64,000 nt of DNA from Enterobacter cancerogenus (GCF_019047785.1 NZ_CP077290.1:992001-1056000), one strand, 5' to 3'; counted from the first letter of the stretch, positions 45,209 through 55,050 are shown. Numbers and translations: made by a program. Notes: a model not told the origin generated them from the letters alone.

Positions 45209-46927
45209 ATGAAACAAACCGTGGCTGCTTACATAGCGAAAACCCTTGAACAGGCTGGCGTAAAACGTATCTGGGGCGTCACCGGCGATTCCCTGAACGG
45301 ACTCAGCGACAGCCTCAATAAGATGAAAACCATCGAATGGATGCCGACCCGCCATGAGGAGGTTGCCGCCTTTGCCGCAGGCGCAGAAGCGCAGCTTACG
45401 GGTGAACTGGCGGTCTGTGCGGGATCGTGCGGGCCGGGCAACCTGCATCTGATTAACGGCCTGTTCGACTGCCACCGTAACCATGTTCCGGTGGTGGCAA
45501 TTGCCGCCCATATCCCGTCGAGCGAAATCGGCAGCGGCTATTTTCAGGAGACGCATCCGCAGGAGCTGTTCCGTGAATGCAGCCACTACTGTGAGCTGGT
45601 TTCATCCCCGGAGCAGATCCCGCAGGTGCTGGCGATTGCAATGCGCAAAGCCGTGCTGAACCGCGGCGTTTCGGTTGTCGTGTTGCCTGGTGACGTGGCG
45701 CTCAAGGCCGCGCCGGAGGGTGCCAGCAGCCACTGGTATCACGCACCGCAGCCGGTGGTCACGCCTGCCGAAGAGGAGCTGAAAAAGCTGGCGCAACTGC
45801 TGCGCTACTCCAGCAACATCGCCCTGATGTGCGGCAGCGGCTGTGCGGGTGCGCACCAGGAGCTGCTGGCGTTTGCTGAAAAGCTTAAAGCGCCGATTGT
45901 CCACGCCCTGCGCGGCAAAGAGCACGTCGAGTACGACAACCCGTTCGACGTCGGCATGACCGGGCTGATCGGCTTCTCCAGCGGCTTCCACACCATGATG
46001 AACGCCGATACGCTGGTGCTGCTCGGCACCCAATTCCCGTACCGCGCGTTTTACCCGACGGATGCCAAAATCATCCAGATTGACATCAACCCAGGCAGCA
46101 TCGGGTCGCACTGTAAGGTCGATATGGCGCTGATAGGCGACATCAAGGCCACGCTTAGCGCCCTGCTGCCGCTTCTGGAAGAGAAAACCGACCGTAAATT
46201 CCTCGACAAAGCGCTGAGCGACTACCGCGATGCGCGCAAGGATCTGGACGACCTCGCGAAGCCAAGCGACAAAGCAATTCACCCGCAGTATCTGGCTCAG
46301 CAGATCAGCCGCTTCGCGGACGATGACGCCATCTTCACCTGCGACGTCGGCACGCCGACCGTCTGGGCAGCACGCTATCTGAAGATGAACGGCAGACGCC
46401 GCCTGCTCGGCTCGTTCAACCACGGCTCGATGGCAAACGCCATGCCGCAGGCGCTGGGCGCGAAGGCTACCGCACCGGAACGTCAGGTGGTGGCGATGTG
46501 CGGCGACGGCGGCTTTAGCATGCTGATGGGGGATTTCCTGTCAGTGGTGCAGATGAAGCTCCCGCTCAAAATCGTGGTCTTCAACAACAGCGTGCTGGGC
46601 TTCGTGGCGATGGAGATGAAGGCTGGCGGCTACCTGACGGACGGCACCGACCTGCACGATACCAACTTTGCCCGCATCGCCGAAGCCTGCGGTATCACCG
46701 GCATCCGCGTGGAGAAAGCCTCAGAGGTTGATGAAGCTCTGCAGCGCGCATTCTCCATCGACGGTCCGGTGCTGGTGGACGTCGTCGTCGCCAAAGACGA
46801 GCTGGCGATCCCACCGGAGATCAAGCTGGAGCAGGCCAAAGGCTTTAGCCTCTATATGCTGCGCGCCATTATCAGCGGACGCGGTGACGAGGTGATGGAA
46901 CTGGCAAAAACCAACTGGCTCAGGTAA
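45209..46927 (+). CDS. poxB: Pyruvate dehydrogenase (quinone), pyruvate oxidase
   Basis: A 572-aa ThDP- and FAD-dependent peripheral membrane enzyme converting pyruvate to acetate and CO2 with electrons to ubiquinone. The start is the ATG at 45209 ([20 protein letters not shown]) after AAAAGGAGAAGG. It has the catalytic Glu region [14 protein letters not shown], the ThDP-Mg motif [19 protein letters not shown]...NN, and the C-terminal lipid-binding helix ending [11 protein letters not shown]. In E. coli poxB-ltaE-ybjT are consecutive, as here. Confidence 0.97.
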   Translation: MKQTVAAYIAKTLEQAGVKRIWGVTGDSLNGLSDSLNKMKTIEWMPTRHEEVAAFAAGAEAQLTGELAVCAGSCGPGNLHLINGLFDCHRNHVPVVAIAAHIPSSEIGSGYFQETHPQELFRECSHYCELVSSPEQIPQVLAIAMRKAVLNRGVSVVVLPGDVALKAAPEGASSHWYHAPQPVVTPAEEELKKLAQLLRYSSNIALMCGSGCAGAHQELLAFAEKLKAPIVHALRGKEHVEYDNPFDVGMTGLIGFSSGFHTMMNADTLVLLGTQFPYRAFYPTDAKIIQIDINPGSIGSHCKVDMALIGDIKATLSALLPLLEEKTDRKFLDKALSDYRDARKDLDDLAKPSDKAIHPQYLAQQISRFADDDAIFTCDVGTPTVWAARYLKMNGRRRLLGSFNHGSMANAMPQALGAKATAPERQVVAMCGDGGFSMLMGDFLSVVQMKLPLKIVVFNNSVLGFVAMEMKAGGYLTDGTDLHDTNFARIAEACGITGIRVEKASEVDEALQRAFSIDGPVLVDVVVAKDELAIPPEIKLEQAKGFSLYMLRAIISGRGDEVMELAKTNWLR

Positions 46928-46965
46928 AACATCTCACATTACCTTTTTAACTATAGGGATGTGAG

Positions 46966-47967
46966 ATGATTGATTTACGCAGTGATACCGTCACCCGGCC
47001 GAGCCGCGCCATGCTTGATGCAATGATGGCCGCCCCGGTCGGGGATGACGTCTACGGTGATGATCCGACGGTTAACGAACTGCAGCGCTATGCCGCAGAG
47101 CTGAGCGGTAAAGAGGCGGCGCTGTTCCTGCCGACCGGAACCCAGGCCAACCTGGTGGCGCTGCTCAGCCACTGCGAGCGCGGCGAAGAGTACATTGTCG
47201 GCCAGGGTGCGCATAACTATCTGTACGAAGCCGGCGGCGCAGCGGTGCTCGGCAGCATTCAGCCGCAGCCGATTGACGCCGCGCCGGACGGCTCCCTTCC
47301 CCTGGATAAAGTCGCTGCGAAAATCAAAGCCGATGACATCCACTTTGCCCGTACTAAGCTGCTGAGTCTCGAAAATACCCATAACGGCAAAGTCCTGCCG
47401 CGCGAATACCTGAAAGCGGCGTGGGAATTCACCCGTGAGCGCGGGCTGGGCCTGCACGTTGACGGCGCGCGCATTTTCAACGCGGTGGTCGAGTACGGCT
47501 GCGAGCTGAAAGCCATCACCCAATATTGTGACTCGTTCACCATTTGCCTCTCCAAAGGGTTAGGCACGCCGGTTGGCTCCCTGCTGGTCGGCAGCGCGGA
47601 CTACATCAAGCGTGCGAATCGCTGGCGCAAGATGACCGGCGGCGGCATGCGTCAGGCCGGGATCCTGGCGGCAGCCGGGCTATATGCGCTGAACAACAAC
47701 GTTGCACGCCTGCAGGACGACCACGAGAACGCCGCGTGGATGGCGGCACAGCTGCGTGAGATTGGTGCGGACGTCATGCGCCACGACACCAACATGCTGT
47801 TTGTCCGCGTGGGCGACGAGCACGCTGCGGCGCTGGGTGAATTTATGAAGGCGCGTGGCGTGCTGATCAACGCCTCACCGGTGGTACGCCTGGTCATGCA
47901 TCTCGACGTCAACCGCGAGCAGCTCACGGACGTGGTCAAACACTGGCAGGCGTTTCTACAGCGTTAA
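46966..47967 (+). CDS. ltaE: Low-specificity L-threonine aldolase
   Basis: A 333-aa PLP enzyme cleaving L-threonine and L-allo-threonine to glycine and acetaldehyde. PLP lysine is in [15 protein letters not shown]; the phosphate-binding part is [24 protein letters not shown] supplies the aspartate to the cofactor ring. The ATG at 46966 follows a 38-base gap after poxB. Probably part of a poxB-ltaE-ybjT run. Confidence 0.96.
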   Translation: MIDLRSDTVTRPSRAMLDAMMAAPVGDDVYGDDPTVNELQRYAAELSGKEAALFLPTGTQANLVALLSHCERGEEYIVGQGAHNYLYEAGGAAVLGSIQPQPIDAAPDGSLPLDKVAAKIKADDIHFARTKLLSLENTHNGKVLPREYLKAAWEFTRERGLGLHVDGARIFNAVVEYGCELKAITQYCDSFTICLSKGLGTPVGSLLVGSADYIKRANRWRKMTGGGMRQAGILAAAGLYALNNNVARLQDDHENAAWMAAQLREIGADVMRHDTNMLFVRVGDEHAAALGEFMKARGVLINASPVVRLVMHLDVNREQLTDVVKHWQAFLQR

Positions 47968-47981
47968 TTAAGGAGAGCAAC

Positions 47982-49418
47982 GTGCCACAACGTATTCTGG
48001 TGCTCGGCGCCAGCGGTTATATCGGCCAGCATCTGACCGTCGCGTTAAGCCAGCAGGGGCATCAGGTGCTGGCGGTGGCACGCAGCGTTGAGCGCCTGCA
48101 AAAGCAAAACCTGCCCGGCGTCACCTGTCACAGCGTCGACCTGACCTGGCCAAAAGAGCTGCCCGCGCTGCTGGAAGGGGTTGATACGCTTTATTACCTG
48201 GTTCACAGCATGGGCGAAGGCGGCGACTTCATCGCTCACGAGCGTCAGGTGGCGATGAACGTTCGCGACGCCCTGCTGCAAACGCCGGTAAAACAGGTGA
48301 TTTTTTTAAGCTCGCTGCAGGCCCCTGAAAGCGAGCAGTCCGACCATCTTCGCGCCCGCCAGCTGACGGCAGAGACCCTGCGCAGCGCCGCCATCCCGGT
48401 CACCGAACTGCGCGCCGGGATCATCGTCGGTGCCGGTTCTGCCGCCTTCGAAGTGATGCGCGACATGGTCTATAACCTTCCGATCCTGACGCCGCCACGC
48501 TGGGTGCGCTCGCGCACCACCCCCATCGCGCTGGAGAACCTGCTGCACTATCTGGTTGCACTGCTGGACCATCCGGGCGAGCAGCATCGTGTGCTGGAAG
48601 CCGCAGGCCCGGAGGTGCTGAGCTATCAGGAGCAGTTCGAGCATTTTATGCGCGTAAGCGGACGCCGCCGCTGGCTGGTGCCGATCCCCTTCCCGACCCG
48701 CTGGATCTCGGTGTGGTTTTTAAACGTCATCACCTCCGTGCCGCCAACCACCGCGAAGGCGCTGATTCAGGGGCTGAAACACGATCTGTTATCCGACGAT
48801 CGCGCGCTACGCGCCCTCATCCCGCAGGATCTGATCCGCTTTGACGACGCCGTGCGCCACACCCTGAAAGAGGAAGAGAAGCTGGTCAACTCCAGCGACT
48901 GGGGCTACGACGCGCAGGCTTTTGCCCGCTGGCGCCCCGAGTACGGTTACTACCCGAAGCAGGCCGGCTTTACCGTCACCACCCAGGCGAGCCTGGCATC
49001 GCTGTGGGAAACCATCAACCAGATTGGCGGCAAAGAGCGCTATTTCTTCGGCAATATTCTCTGGCAAACGCGGGGCGCGTTGGATCTGCTGGTCGGTCAT
49101 CGGCTGGCGAAAGGCCGCCCGGCTCATCCCTGGCTTAAGGTGGGGGATACGGTCGACAGCTGGAAGGTGATTATCGTTGAGCCTGAAAAGCAGCTGGCGC
49201 TGCTGTTTGGCATGAAAGCGCCGGGGCTTGGGCGGCTCTGCTTTACGCTGAAAGACAAGGGCGATCGCCGTGAACTCGACGTCCGTGCCTGGTGGCATCC
49301 GCACGGTATGCCGGGGCTGTTCTACTGGCTGTTTATGATCCCGGCGCACCTGTTTATCTTCCGCGGCATGGCGAAGCGCATTGCGCAAATTGCAGAAGCA
49401 AAGCGGGAAAAGATCTAA
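47982..49418 (+). CDS. ybjT: YbjT, NAD(P)-binding SDR-like protein with DUF2867 domain
   Basis: A 478-aa protein, function unknown. The N-terminal Rossmann fold is atypical [22 protein letters not shown] near residue 9 and FLSSLQAP. The C-terminal DUF2867 domain begins near residue 325 and carries [17 protein letters not shown] with a likely membrane-associating hydrophobic tail. Start is a GTG at 47982, preceded by AAGGAGAGC, 14 bases after ltaE. Confidence 0.9.
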   Translation: MPQRILVLGASGYIGQHLTVALSQQGHQVLAVARSVERLQKQNLPGVTCHSVDLTWPKELPALLEGVDTLYYLVHSMGEGGDFIAHERQVAMNVRDALLQTPVKQVIFLSSLQAPESEQSDHLRARQLTAETLRSAAIPVTELRAGIIVGAGSAAFEVMRDMVYNLPILTPPRWVRSRTTPIALENLLHYLVALLDHPGEQHRVLEAAGPEVLSYQEQFEHFMRVSGRRRWLVPIPFPTRWISVWFLNVITSVPPTTAKALIQGLKHDLLSDDRALRALIPQDLIRFDDAVRHTLKEEEKLVNSSDWGYDAQAFARWRPEYGYYPKQAGFTVTTQASLASLWETINQIGGKERYFFGNILWQTRGALDLLVGHRLAKGRPAHPWLKVGDTVDSWKVIIVEPEKQLALLFGMKAPGLGRLCFTLKDKGDRRELDVRAWWHPHGMPGLFYWLFMIPAHLFIFRGMAKRIAQIAEAKREKI

Positions 49419-49510
49419 ATAAAACGCTTATTCTTTCACGTTTCCCATTGCATACGGCCGTAATTCACGAAAGAATGCGCACGAAATTCTTTTCAACACA
49501 GTGGATTGAT

Positions 49511-50524
49511 ATGAAGGTACTGGTGACCGGGGCGACCAGCGGCTTAGGCCGAAATGCGGTCGAATTTCTGCGCAACAAAGGCATCAGCGTCAGGGCGACC
49601 GGTCGCAACGAAGCGATGGGCAAGCTGCTGCAAAAAATGGGCGCTGAATTTGTCCATGCCGACCTGACGGAGCTGGTCTCCTCTCAGGCCAAAGTGATGC
49701 TGGCCGGTATTGATACGCTGTGGCACTGCTCCAGTTTTACCTCCCCGTGGGGAACGCAGGAAGCGTTCGACCTCGCCAACGTGCGCGCCACGCGCCGTCT
49801 GGGTGAATGGGCCGTCGCCTGGGGCGTGCGTAACTTCATTCATATCTCTTCGCCGTCGCTCTATTTTGATTATCATCACCACCGCGATATTCAGGAAGAT
49901 TTCCGTCCGGCGCGCTTTGCCTGTGAATTTGCCCGCAGCAAGGCTGCCAGCGAAGAGGTGATCGACCTGCTGGCGCAGTCAAACCCGCATACCCGCTTCA
50001 CCGTCCTGCGTCCGCAGAGCCTTTTCGGGCCGCACGACAAGGTATTTATCCCGCGACTGGCGCAGATGATGCACCACTATGGCAGCGTGCTGCTCCCGCG
50101 CGGGGGCGATGCGCTGGTAGACATGACCTACTATGAAAACGCCGTCCACGCCATGTGGCTGGCCAGCCAGCCTGACTGCGATAAGCTGGTGTCAGGCCGG
50201 GCCTATAACATCACCAACGGCGAACCGCAAACGCTGCGCAGCATTGTTCAGCGCCTGATCGATGAGCTAAACATCCACTGCCGCATTCGCTCGGTGCCGT
50301 ATCCGATGCTGGATATGATCGCCCGCAGCATGGAGCGCTTTGGCAATAAATCGGCCAGAGAGCCGGCGCTGACGCACTATGGCGTATCAAAGCTGAACTT
50401 TGATTTTACGCTGGATATTTCCCGCGCCGAGCGTGAACTGGGCTATAAGCCGGTGGTGTCGCTGGATGAAGGGATTGTGCGTACAGCCGCGTGGCTGCGG
50501 GATCACGGGAAATTGCACCGCTAG
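49511..50524 (+). CDS. ybjS: YbjS, NAD(P)-dependent epimerase/dehydratase-like protein
   Basis: A 337-aa extended short-chain dehydrogenase. [14 protein letters not shown] binds the dinucleotide; HISSPSLYF and the Tyr/Lys-like [11 protein letters not shown] form the active-site region. The start at 49511 ([15 protein letters not shown]) is chosen over a frame opening 219 bases earlier inside ybjT. It is the last gene in the E. coli-like order; accessory DNA follows. Confidence 0.92.
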   Translation: MKVLVTGATSGLGRNAVEFLRNKGISVRATGRNEAMGKLLQKMGAEFVHADLTELVSSQAKVMLAGIDTLWHCSSFTSPWGTQEAFDLANVRATRRLGEWAVAWGVRNFIHISSPSLYFDYHHHRDIQEDFRPARFACEFARSKAASEEVIDLLAQSNPHTRFTVLRPQSLFGPHDKVFIPRLAQMMHHYGSVLLPRGGDALVDMTYYENAVHAMWLASQPDCDKLVSGRAYNITNGEPQTLRSIVQRLIDELNIHCRIRSVPYPMLDMIARSMERFGNKSAREPALTHYGVSKLNFDFTLDISRAERELGYKPVVSLDEGIVRTAAWLRDHGKLHR

Positions 50525-50835
50525 CCGGGTAGGCCAAAATACAGCATATTGCGGCCTGATGCCCTCCCCCCAACCCCCATGCACGAACCCGTAGGCCGGG
50601 TAAGGCGAAGCCGCCACCCGGCAAAATACGGCGCATTGCGGCCTGATGCTCCCCCCTGCCCTCATGCACGAACCCGTAGGCCGGGTAAGGCGAAGCCGCC
50701 ACCCGGCAAAATACAGCGCATTGCGGCCTGATTCCCTCCCCCCTGCCCTCATGCACGAACCTGTAGGCAGGGTAAGGCGAAGCCGCCACCCGGCAAAATA
50801 CGGCACATTGCGGCCTGATTCCCTCACCCTCTCCC
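50525..50835. repeat. Tandem REP-containing array, nearly four units of about 86 bases
   Basis: Three units starting at 50591, 50676 and 50763 each contain GTAGGCCGGGTAAGGCGAAG, the partner arm CCGCCACCCGGC, then AAAATACGGC.CATTGCGG and a C-rich spacer ending CATGCACGAACC. A partial unit precedes them (50525-50590). Spacing is 85 and 87 bases. This is a tandemly amplified REP/BIME-like element directly after the ybjS stop. Confidence 0.85.
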
Positions 50836-50841
50836 ACAAGG

Positions 50842-50973
50842 AAAGGATGTCAAAATAAAATAACAAAAGAAATTCGTGACAGAATACAGAATCATGCAAT
50901 GAATGATACTTCGAGCGTGCATTATGACAGATATGATTATAATGATGAAAAACTGGAAGCCCTTTTGAAATAG
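50842..50973 (+). pseudogene. 3' remnant of a tyrosine recombinase (integrase)
   Basis: A frame with no start codon of its own ends at TAG 50971-50973. It reads ...KEIRDRIQNHAMNDTSSV, then HYDRYDYNDEKLEALLK. The NH...HYDRYDY pattern with a following EK.EAL is the typical C-terminal end of P4/prophage-type integrases, holding the late catalytic His and the nucleophile Tyr. Only about 44 codons remain; the rest is replaced by the REP array. It points to a decayed integrative element at this boundary. Assignment is by pattern recognition. Confidence 0.6.
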
Positions 50974-51043
50974 GGAAATAAGTTAAAAGAAATAATGAAT
51001 AACAATTGATACATCGAAATATTTATTTGGCGAATTTAACTGG

Positions 51044-51085
51044 GGCCGCCTATTTATAATAATTATAAATAGGCGGCCTTTTTAA
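51044..51085 (+). terminator. Long perfect hairpin with T run
   Basis: GGCCGCCTATTTATA pairs perfectly with its complement, giving a stem of at least 15 bases with a very short loop, followed by T-rich sequence. It lies between the integrase remnant and the effector-like gene, and would insulate that gene from upstream transcription. Confidence 0.8.
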
Positions 51086-51172
51086 TTTTCTTTTTTATAA
51101 GTGGGAGCAAGATCACTATGATTATAGCATTCCTTATAAGATGATAATCTTATTAATTTCCAGGAGCGTAGT

Positions 51173-51880
51173 ATGTATTATAGTGACGATATTATAAATA
51201 AAATTGGGTCAGACAAAGATTTGGCTATCAGATTAGATAAAGCAATGTCCGGAGTAAAAGATGGTTTTATCGATTACCTAAATAATCTTGGTGATGGAGC
51301 AACAAGACTGCTTTATTACACATCCTGCTTTACAGATAATTATACAGATGTTTGTAATCGGCTTTACCTTGAGGATAGGCGTTTTTTACTGGGTGCATAT
51401 GAACTTGTCACCCATAGAGATATTATATTTAGAATGATAAAAATATATGTTTTATTAACACTTAAAAATAAAGACGAAAGTGAAGTAAATTATATATATA
51501 AGAAATTGGTTCCAATCACAACGCACTATTCAGTAATGCAAACTTCCAGACTAGCACTAATCTATTCTGTTGTTAAATATATTTGTTATGGCAACACAAT
51601 GAATGCGGCTATACAAAGTGCGCTTATGAAAAAAATTGCGGGAAGAACAGGCACAGGGCTTTTTGTACTGAGTACATACGGGTTTGTTCAGAAAGCCTCT
51701 GAAAGTGCGAATAACTTAAAATATTTTCTCCCGCAATTTTATAATGCTTTATATGTTGAAAATCTGGAAATGATGTACTTCTTAATAGAACCAATAGTTT
51801 TGAGAGCAGGTTATCTAAATATAAGCACAGCATCAAATGACGATATAATAGATATTTTTAGAAAAATGGCTGGAAAATGA
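51173..51880 (+). CDS. Unknown 235-aa protein, candidate T6SS cargo effector
   Basis: Not recognised with certainty. CAGGAGCG precedes the ATG at 51173. No signal peptide. Hydrophobic or amphipathic stretches lie at about residues 85-98, 125-139, 154-174 and 198-214. A glycine-containing segment, MKKIAGRTGTGLFVLSTYGF followed by VQKASESANNLK, looks like a conserved core. The stop overlaps the start of a small membrane protein (ATGA), and a T6SS Hcp gene follows at once. Hcp-delivered pore-forming effectors of the Serratia Ssp6 type are cytosol-made proteins without signal, paired with a small membrane immunity protein, so this is the leading inference. DNA is AT-rich compared with its neighbours, suggesting transfer. 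Confidence 0.6.
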   Translation: MYYSDDIINKIGSDKDLAIRLDKAMSGVKDGFIDYLNNLGDGATRLLYYTSCFTDNYTDVCNRLYLEDRRFLLGAYELVTHRDIIFRMIKIYVLLTLKNKDESEVNYIYKKLVPITTHYSVMQTSRLALIYSVVKYICYGNTMNAAIQSALMKKIAGRTGTGLFVLSTYGFVQKASESANNLKYFLPQFYNALYVENLEMMYFLIEPIVLRAGYLNISTASNDDIIDIFRKMAGK

Positions 51881-52083
51881 AAAGATTTATAAAAGAAATT
51901 TGCAGGCTAATTATTGAAGATTTTAAGCAGCAATTGAAAGCACTTTTAACGGTAGTTCTTATCATTTTATTATCATTTATACCTGTTAAGTTTATAGATG
52001 ATCCTGTAGTCGCCATGAGAGTAGTTGGATTAATTGTCGTAGTTGTTCTCTATTTTTCATTTTTTTATGAGAGAAAAAAATAA
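51877..52083 (+). CDS. Small two-helix membrane protein, candidate immunity protein
   Basis: A 68-aa protein overlapping the preceding gene by four bases. A charged N-terminus (MKRFIKEICRLIIEDFKQQL) leads into two hydrophobic helices, about residues 22-39 and 46-63, joined by a short VKFIDDP turn, and ends in YERKK. It has no recognised domain. Size, two-helix topology and coupling to the unknown 235-aa protein fit an inner-membrane immunity protein against a pore-forming effector. Its stop abuts the Hcp start (TAAATG). Confidence 0.55.
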   Translation: MKRFIKEICRLIIEDFKQQLKALLTVVLIILLSFIPVKFIDDPVVAMRVVGLIVVVVLYFSFFYERKK

Positions 52084-52563
52084 ATGTCTATACCAGCACA
52101 TATCTGGCTTACCGATGAAAATAACTCCCCTTTAACTGGTGAATGTTTAATGCCGACACGATTGGGTTCCACTGAGCTTAAATCATTCAATCACTCCGTA
52201 TGGATTCCTGCCGATCATAATACAGGGAAACTTACTGGAACACGACTTCATGTTCCTGTCACATTTGAAAAAGAAATTGATCGCCTCACACCAATTTTAT
52301 TTCGGGGTTTATGCCAGGGTAGAATATTTAAAGAGGCGATAATCAAAATGTACAGGATTAATGACGCAGGGATAGAGGTGGAATATTTTAATATAACCCT
52401 GGAGAATGTGAAAATCACAAAGATTTCTCCCGTTTTATTTCCATTAGGGATCGCAAGTAAACATATGGAAGAAATTGAGATCCGTTATGAATCAATTGAA
52501 TGGAAATACACCGACGGAAATATACTGTACAAGGATTCGTGGAACGAAAGAGTGACAGCATAA
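52084..52563 (+). CDS. Hcp-family type VI secretion tube protein
   Basis: A 159-aa Hcp. The N-terminus MSIPAHIWLTDENNSPLTGE and the segments STELKSFNHSVWIPADHNTG, FEKEIDRLTPILFRGLCQG and IKMYRINDAGIEVEYFNITL are those of enterobacterial Hcp1-family proteins. The C-terminal KYTDGNILYKDSWNERVTA lacks any toxin extension. Hcp hexamers stack into the T6SS inner tube and carry small effectors in their lumen. No other T6SS gene is in the window, so this is an orphan hcp linked to the two genes before it. Convergent on the GH19 chitinase. Confidence 0.9.
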   Translation: MSIPAHIWLTDENNSPLTGECLMPTRLGSTELKSFNHSVWIPADHNTGKLTGTRLHVPVTFEKEIDRLTPILFRGLCQGRIFKEAIIKMYRINDAGIEVEYFNITLENVKITKISPVLFPLGIASKHMEEIEIRYESIEWKYTDGNILYKDSWNERVTA

Positions 52564-52569
52564 AATTAA

Positions 52570-52595
52570 AAACGGCAACCCGAAGGTTGCCGTTT
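52570..52595. terminator. Bidirectional terminator between the Hcp gene and the GH19 chitinase
   Basis: A perfect AAACGGCAACC/GGTTGCCGTTT stem over a CGAA tetraloop lies between the two convergent stops. Confidence 0.85.
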
Positions 52596-52599
52596 GTGA

Positions 52600-54462
52600 T
52601 TACAGAGCCGTCCAGGCGTCGGACCATGCCAGGCCTGCACCTGGTTCATAGTACGTCGGAGAGTTGTTACACCAGCCGCTGTACGGGAACGGTTTGCACT
52701 GGAACAGTTTACCGTGGTTGTTCACGATATCCCCTTCCTTGTACTTATCGTTCGCACTCCAGCCTGGGTAAGAACCGGATGTGCCTTCATCAGATGGCGT
52801 CGCCGCTTTCGCTTTCACGTTCAGCAGGTAAGACGTGGTGCTGCTCAGTTCACCGTCGCTCACGGTCAGGCTAACTTCATACTGCTTCGCCGTCGCCGCT
52901 TCTGGCGCGGTAAAGGTTACGACTGCTTTGTCATCACCGGTCACGGTCTGGCCATCCTGGGAGCGCCAGGTGTAGGTCAGTTTGTTACCGTCTTCATCGG
53001 TGGACCCTTCCGCGCTCAGGGAAACCTGCGCACCGGCTTCTACCGCACCGATTGGGCCAGCAATCTGCGCGACAGGCGCGTGATTGACAACCGCCGGGGT
53101 GGTGTCTTCAGATGGCGTGGTATCGTCGGATGGCGCTGGCGTCACGTCTTCAGACGGCACTGGAGCAGGCGTCACATCTTCAGATGGCGTCGGCGTTGGT
53201 GCTGGTGTCGGCGTTACGCTGCCATCAGCCGGGGTGCCGTCGTCGTTAACGATGTTAACTTTATAGAACTTCTGCACGCACTTGGTGTAGTCGCCCGCTT
53301 TGAAGGCGCTGAATGGCGTCTGGTAGCCCACCAGCTGGCACGCGTAGGTTGAGCCGCTTGGCGTATCCGGGCTCCATCCCCAGTCCTGCTCCCAGTAGAT
53401 TTTCAGCGCGCCGGAGCCGCCTTCATCGAACTGTTTCATGTTAGCGCAGCCCAGTACTTCGTTTTCCGGGACCGGCACTTTCAGGTAGTTGGCGAACTCT
53501 TTGTAGTATTTGATACGGTTCTGCGACTGGGCAATCTCAGTCGGGCCGCCGCACTCAACGCCGCCGTTGATGATCTGCGTGGTCACGCCGAAGCCCGGCA
53601 CCAGGCCGTTCGCTTTATCGTGATCGTTCGGCTGCCATGTTCCGTCGATAACCTGCAGCATGCTTGGTTTTGGCGGCTGTGGATAGGCGAAGAAGAAGAT
53701 CGCACTCGCCAGGTTCAGCCAGGTGTCCGCCACCAGCTCAGGTTTGTCGAGCAGAGTACGCACGGTGCCGAACATGGATTCGGAGAACGGACCGTAGTTG
53801 TAGTTGTAAGACAGCTGCTTCGCGCCGCGGCCAAAGTAGCTCACGAAGTCGCCGTCTTTGTCTTTACCGCACGGCCAGGTCTGACCCTGCCAGACGTCCG
53901 GGTTACATTCGCCGTTATAGCCGCCCTTCTGCCCTTCGCTCCAGCCCATCTCACGCACGTAGACCAGCGCCTGACGCCATTCGGCTTCCGGACGCCAGCT
54001 TTCGTGACCGCCGGTTTCCTGCGCGAAGTGAGCAAACATGGTCGCCAGCTCTTTACGACAGATGGCGTCGCTGTCGCGGCCATCATTGTAGGTATCGCAC
54101 AGCGCCGGGAATTTACCCACGGCCTTCAGGAAGTTGCTGTAGCTATACTCTTTGGCGCGCAGTGGGAACAGGTATTCCCAGTCGCTCTCTTTGAGAATGC
54201 TTTCAACGCGCTTCACGTTAGCAGGGTTAGTGGCTTTACCCGGTTCAATCTGCTCCACCAGGCTGTTATCCAGGGTGCGGATGGTCGCTTTCACCGACTG
54301 CATCAGGGGAAAGTTGGTCAGTTCCTGCTCTTTTTTTGCCAGGTCGCTGGCTTTGATGGTGTATGGCTCGCTGCTGGTTTCCTGCAGCATCGTTGCCTGA
54401 GCCATGAATGGAGCAATACATGCCCCAGCAACCAGTACGCTCAGTAATGTCCTTTTGGTCAT
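52600..54462 (-). CDS. Secreted GH19 chitinase with PKD-like and chitin-binding domains
   Basis: A 620-aa protein. Signal peptide [25 protein letters not shown]19 catalytic domain about residues 50-395: [14 protein letters not shown] (catalytic Glu), [29 protein letters not shown] and [10 protein letters not shown] are family marks. An acidic Thr/Pro linker follows (about 410-456, repeated PSEDVTPAP), then a PKD-like beta-sandwich (about 460-550). The C-terminal carbohydrate-binding module (about 563-620) has [20 protein letters not shown]. Probable substrate of the neighbouring type II secretion system, inferred from context and signal peptide. Confidence 0.9.
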   Translation of the reverse strand: MTKRTLLSVLVAGACIAPFMAQATMLQETSSEPYTIKASDLAKKEQELTNFPLMQSVKATIRTLDNSLVEQIEPGKATNPANVKRVESILKESDWEYLFPLRAKEYSYSNFLKAVGKFPALCDTYNDGRDSDAICRKELATMFAHFAQETGGHESWRPEAEWRQALVYVREMGWSEGQKGGYNGECNPDVWQGQTWPCGKDKDGDFVSYFGRGAKQLSYNYNYGPFSESMFGTVRTLLDKPELVADTWLNLASAIFFFAYPQPPKPSMLQVIDGTWQPNDHDKANGLVPGFGVTTQIINGGVECGGPTEIAQSQNRIKYYKEFANYLKVPVPENEVLGCANMKQFDEGGSGALKIYWEQDWGWSPDTPSGSTYACQLVGYQTPFSAFKAGDYTKCVQKFYKVNIVNDDGTPADGSVTPTPAPTPTPSEDVTPAPVPSEDVTPAPSDDTTPSEDTTPAVVNHAPVAQIAGPIGAVEAGAQVSLSAEGSTDEDGNKLTYTWRSQDGQTVTGDDKAVVTFTAPEAATAKQYEVSLTVSDGELSSTTSYLLNVKAKAATPSDEGTSGSYPGWSANDKYKEGDIVNNHGKLFQCKPFPYSGWCNNSPTYYEPGAGLAWSDAWTAL

Positions 54463-54603
54463 CTTAAATAGTCCTGTTTATTTTCAGCAACAATGAGAAT
54501 TACATTTCCGGCTTATGTATTAGTCCTTTAATAAATAAACCTGGAGATGCGGTCTTTTTCACTTTTTGAAACGCGCCTGACGGCACGCTTCAAAAAATAA
54601 AAA

Positions 54604-55050
54604 TCAATCCTGATAATATCGGCTCGCTTTAATCTGCTGATATTTACGCCATACTTTATGGGCATAGATCATGCGCTGCGGATAATTCTCTTTTTTAAGC
54701 CCGGCGTTATAGGCTCCAACGGCTTCCCAGTTATATCCATAAACTTTGATCATGCCGGATAAAATGGATGCGCCGACCATAATCGAGGTACAAGGCTCAG
54801 CCATCAGGCGTCGCTCATCTATACCGCGGCGTTCAAGTTCACTAAAGTGCGAGCTGTTTATTTGCATCAACCCCACATCGCGGGTTCCGTCATGATTTTT
54901 GCCGACGGCGTAGGGATTCATTCCCGATTCAACTTTTGCGATGGCGTATAATAAATAGGGATCGACGTGATAATGATGTGCAGCGGTATCCCAGCAGTTC
55001 GCAAATACACTTTGGCTAAAAATCATCAACAACAATATTAGGCGTTTCAT
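54604..55050 (-). CDS. IagB-like periplasmic lytic transglycosylase
   Basis: A 148-aa SLT-fold enzyme cutting peptidoglycan glycan strands. The start at 55050 gives a signal peptide, MKRLILLLMIFSQSVFA; a longer frame adds 31 residues with no role. Catalytic Glu is in YAIAKVESGMNPYAVG, followed by DVGLMQINSSHF and VGAYNAG, the standard triad of motifs. Such proteins (IagB, PilT-linked, VirB1) open the cell wall for secretion machines. Lying between two secreted chitinases and near gsp genes, it may help T2SS assembly; alternatively it is an independent wall enzyme. Confidence 0.88.
   Translation of the reverse strand: MKRLILLLMIFSQSVFANCWDTAAHHYHVDPYLLYAIAKVESGMNPYAVGKNHDGTRDVGLMQINSSHFSELERRGIDERRLMAEPCTSIMVGASILSGMIKVYGYNWEAVGAYNAGLKKENYPQRMIYAHKVWRKYQQIKASRYYQD

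Noticed and set aside
49292..49510. Longer N-terminus for ybjS beginning inside ybjT
   Set aside because: The Rossmann motif of YbjS starts directly at the ATG at 49511; upstream residues are ybjT read out of frame.
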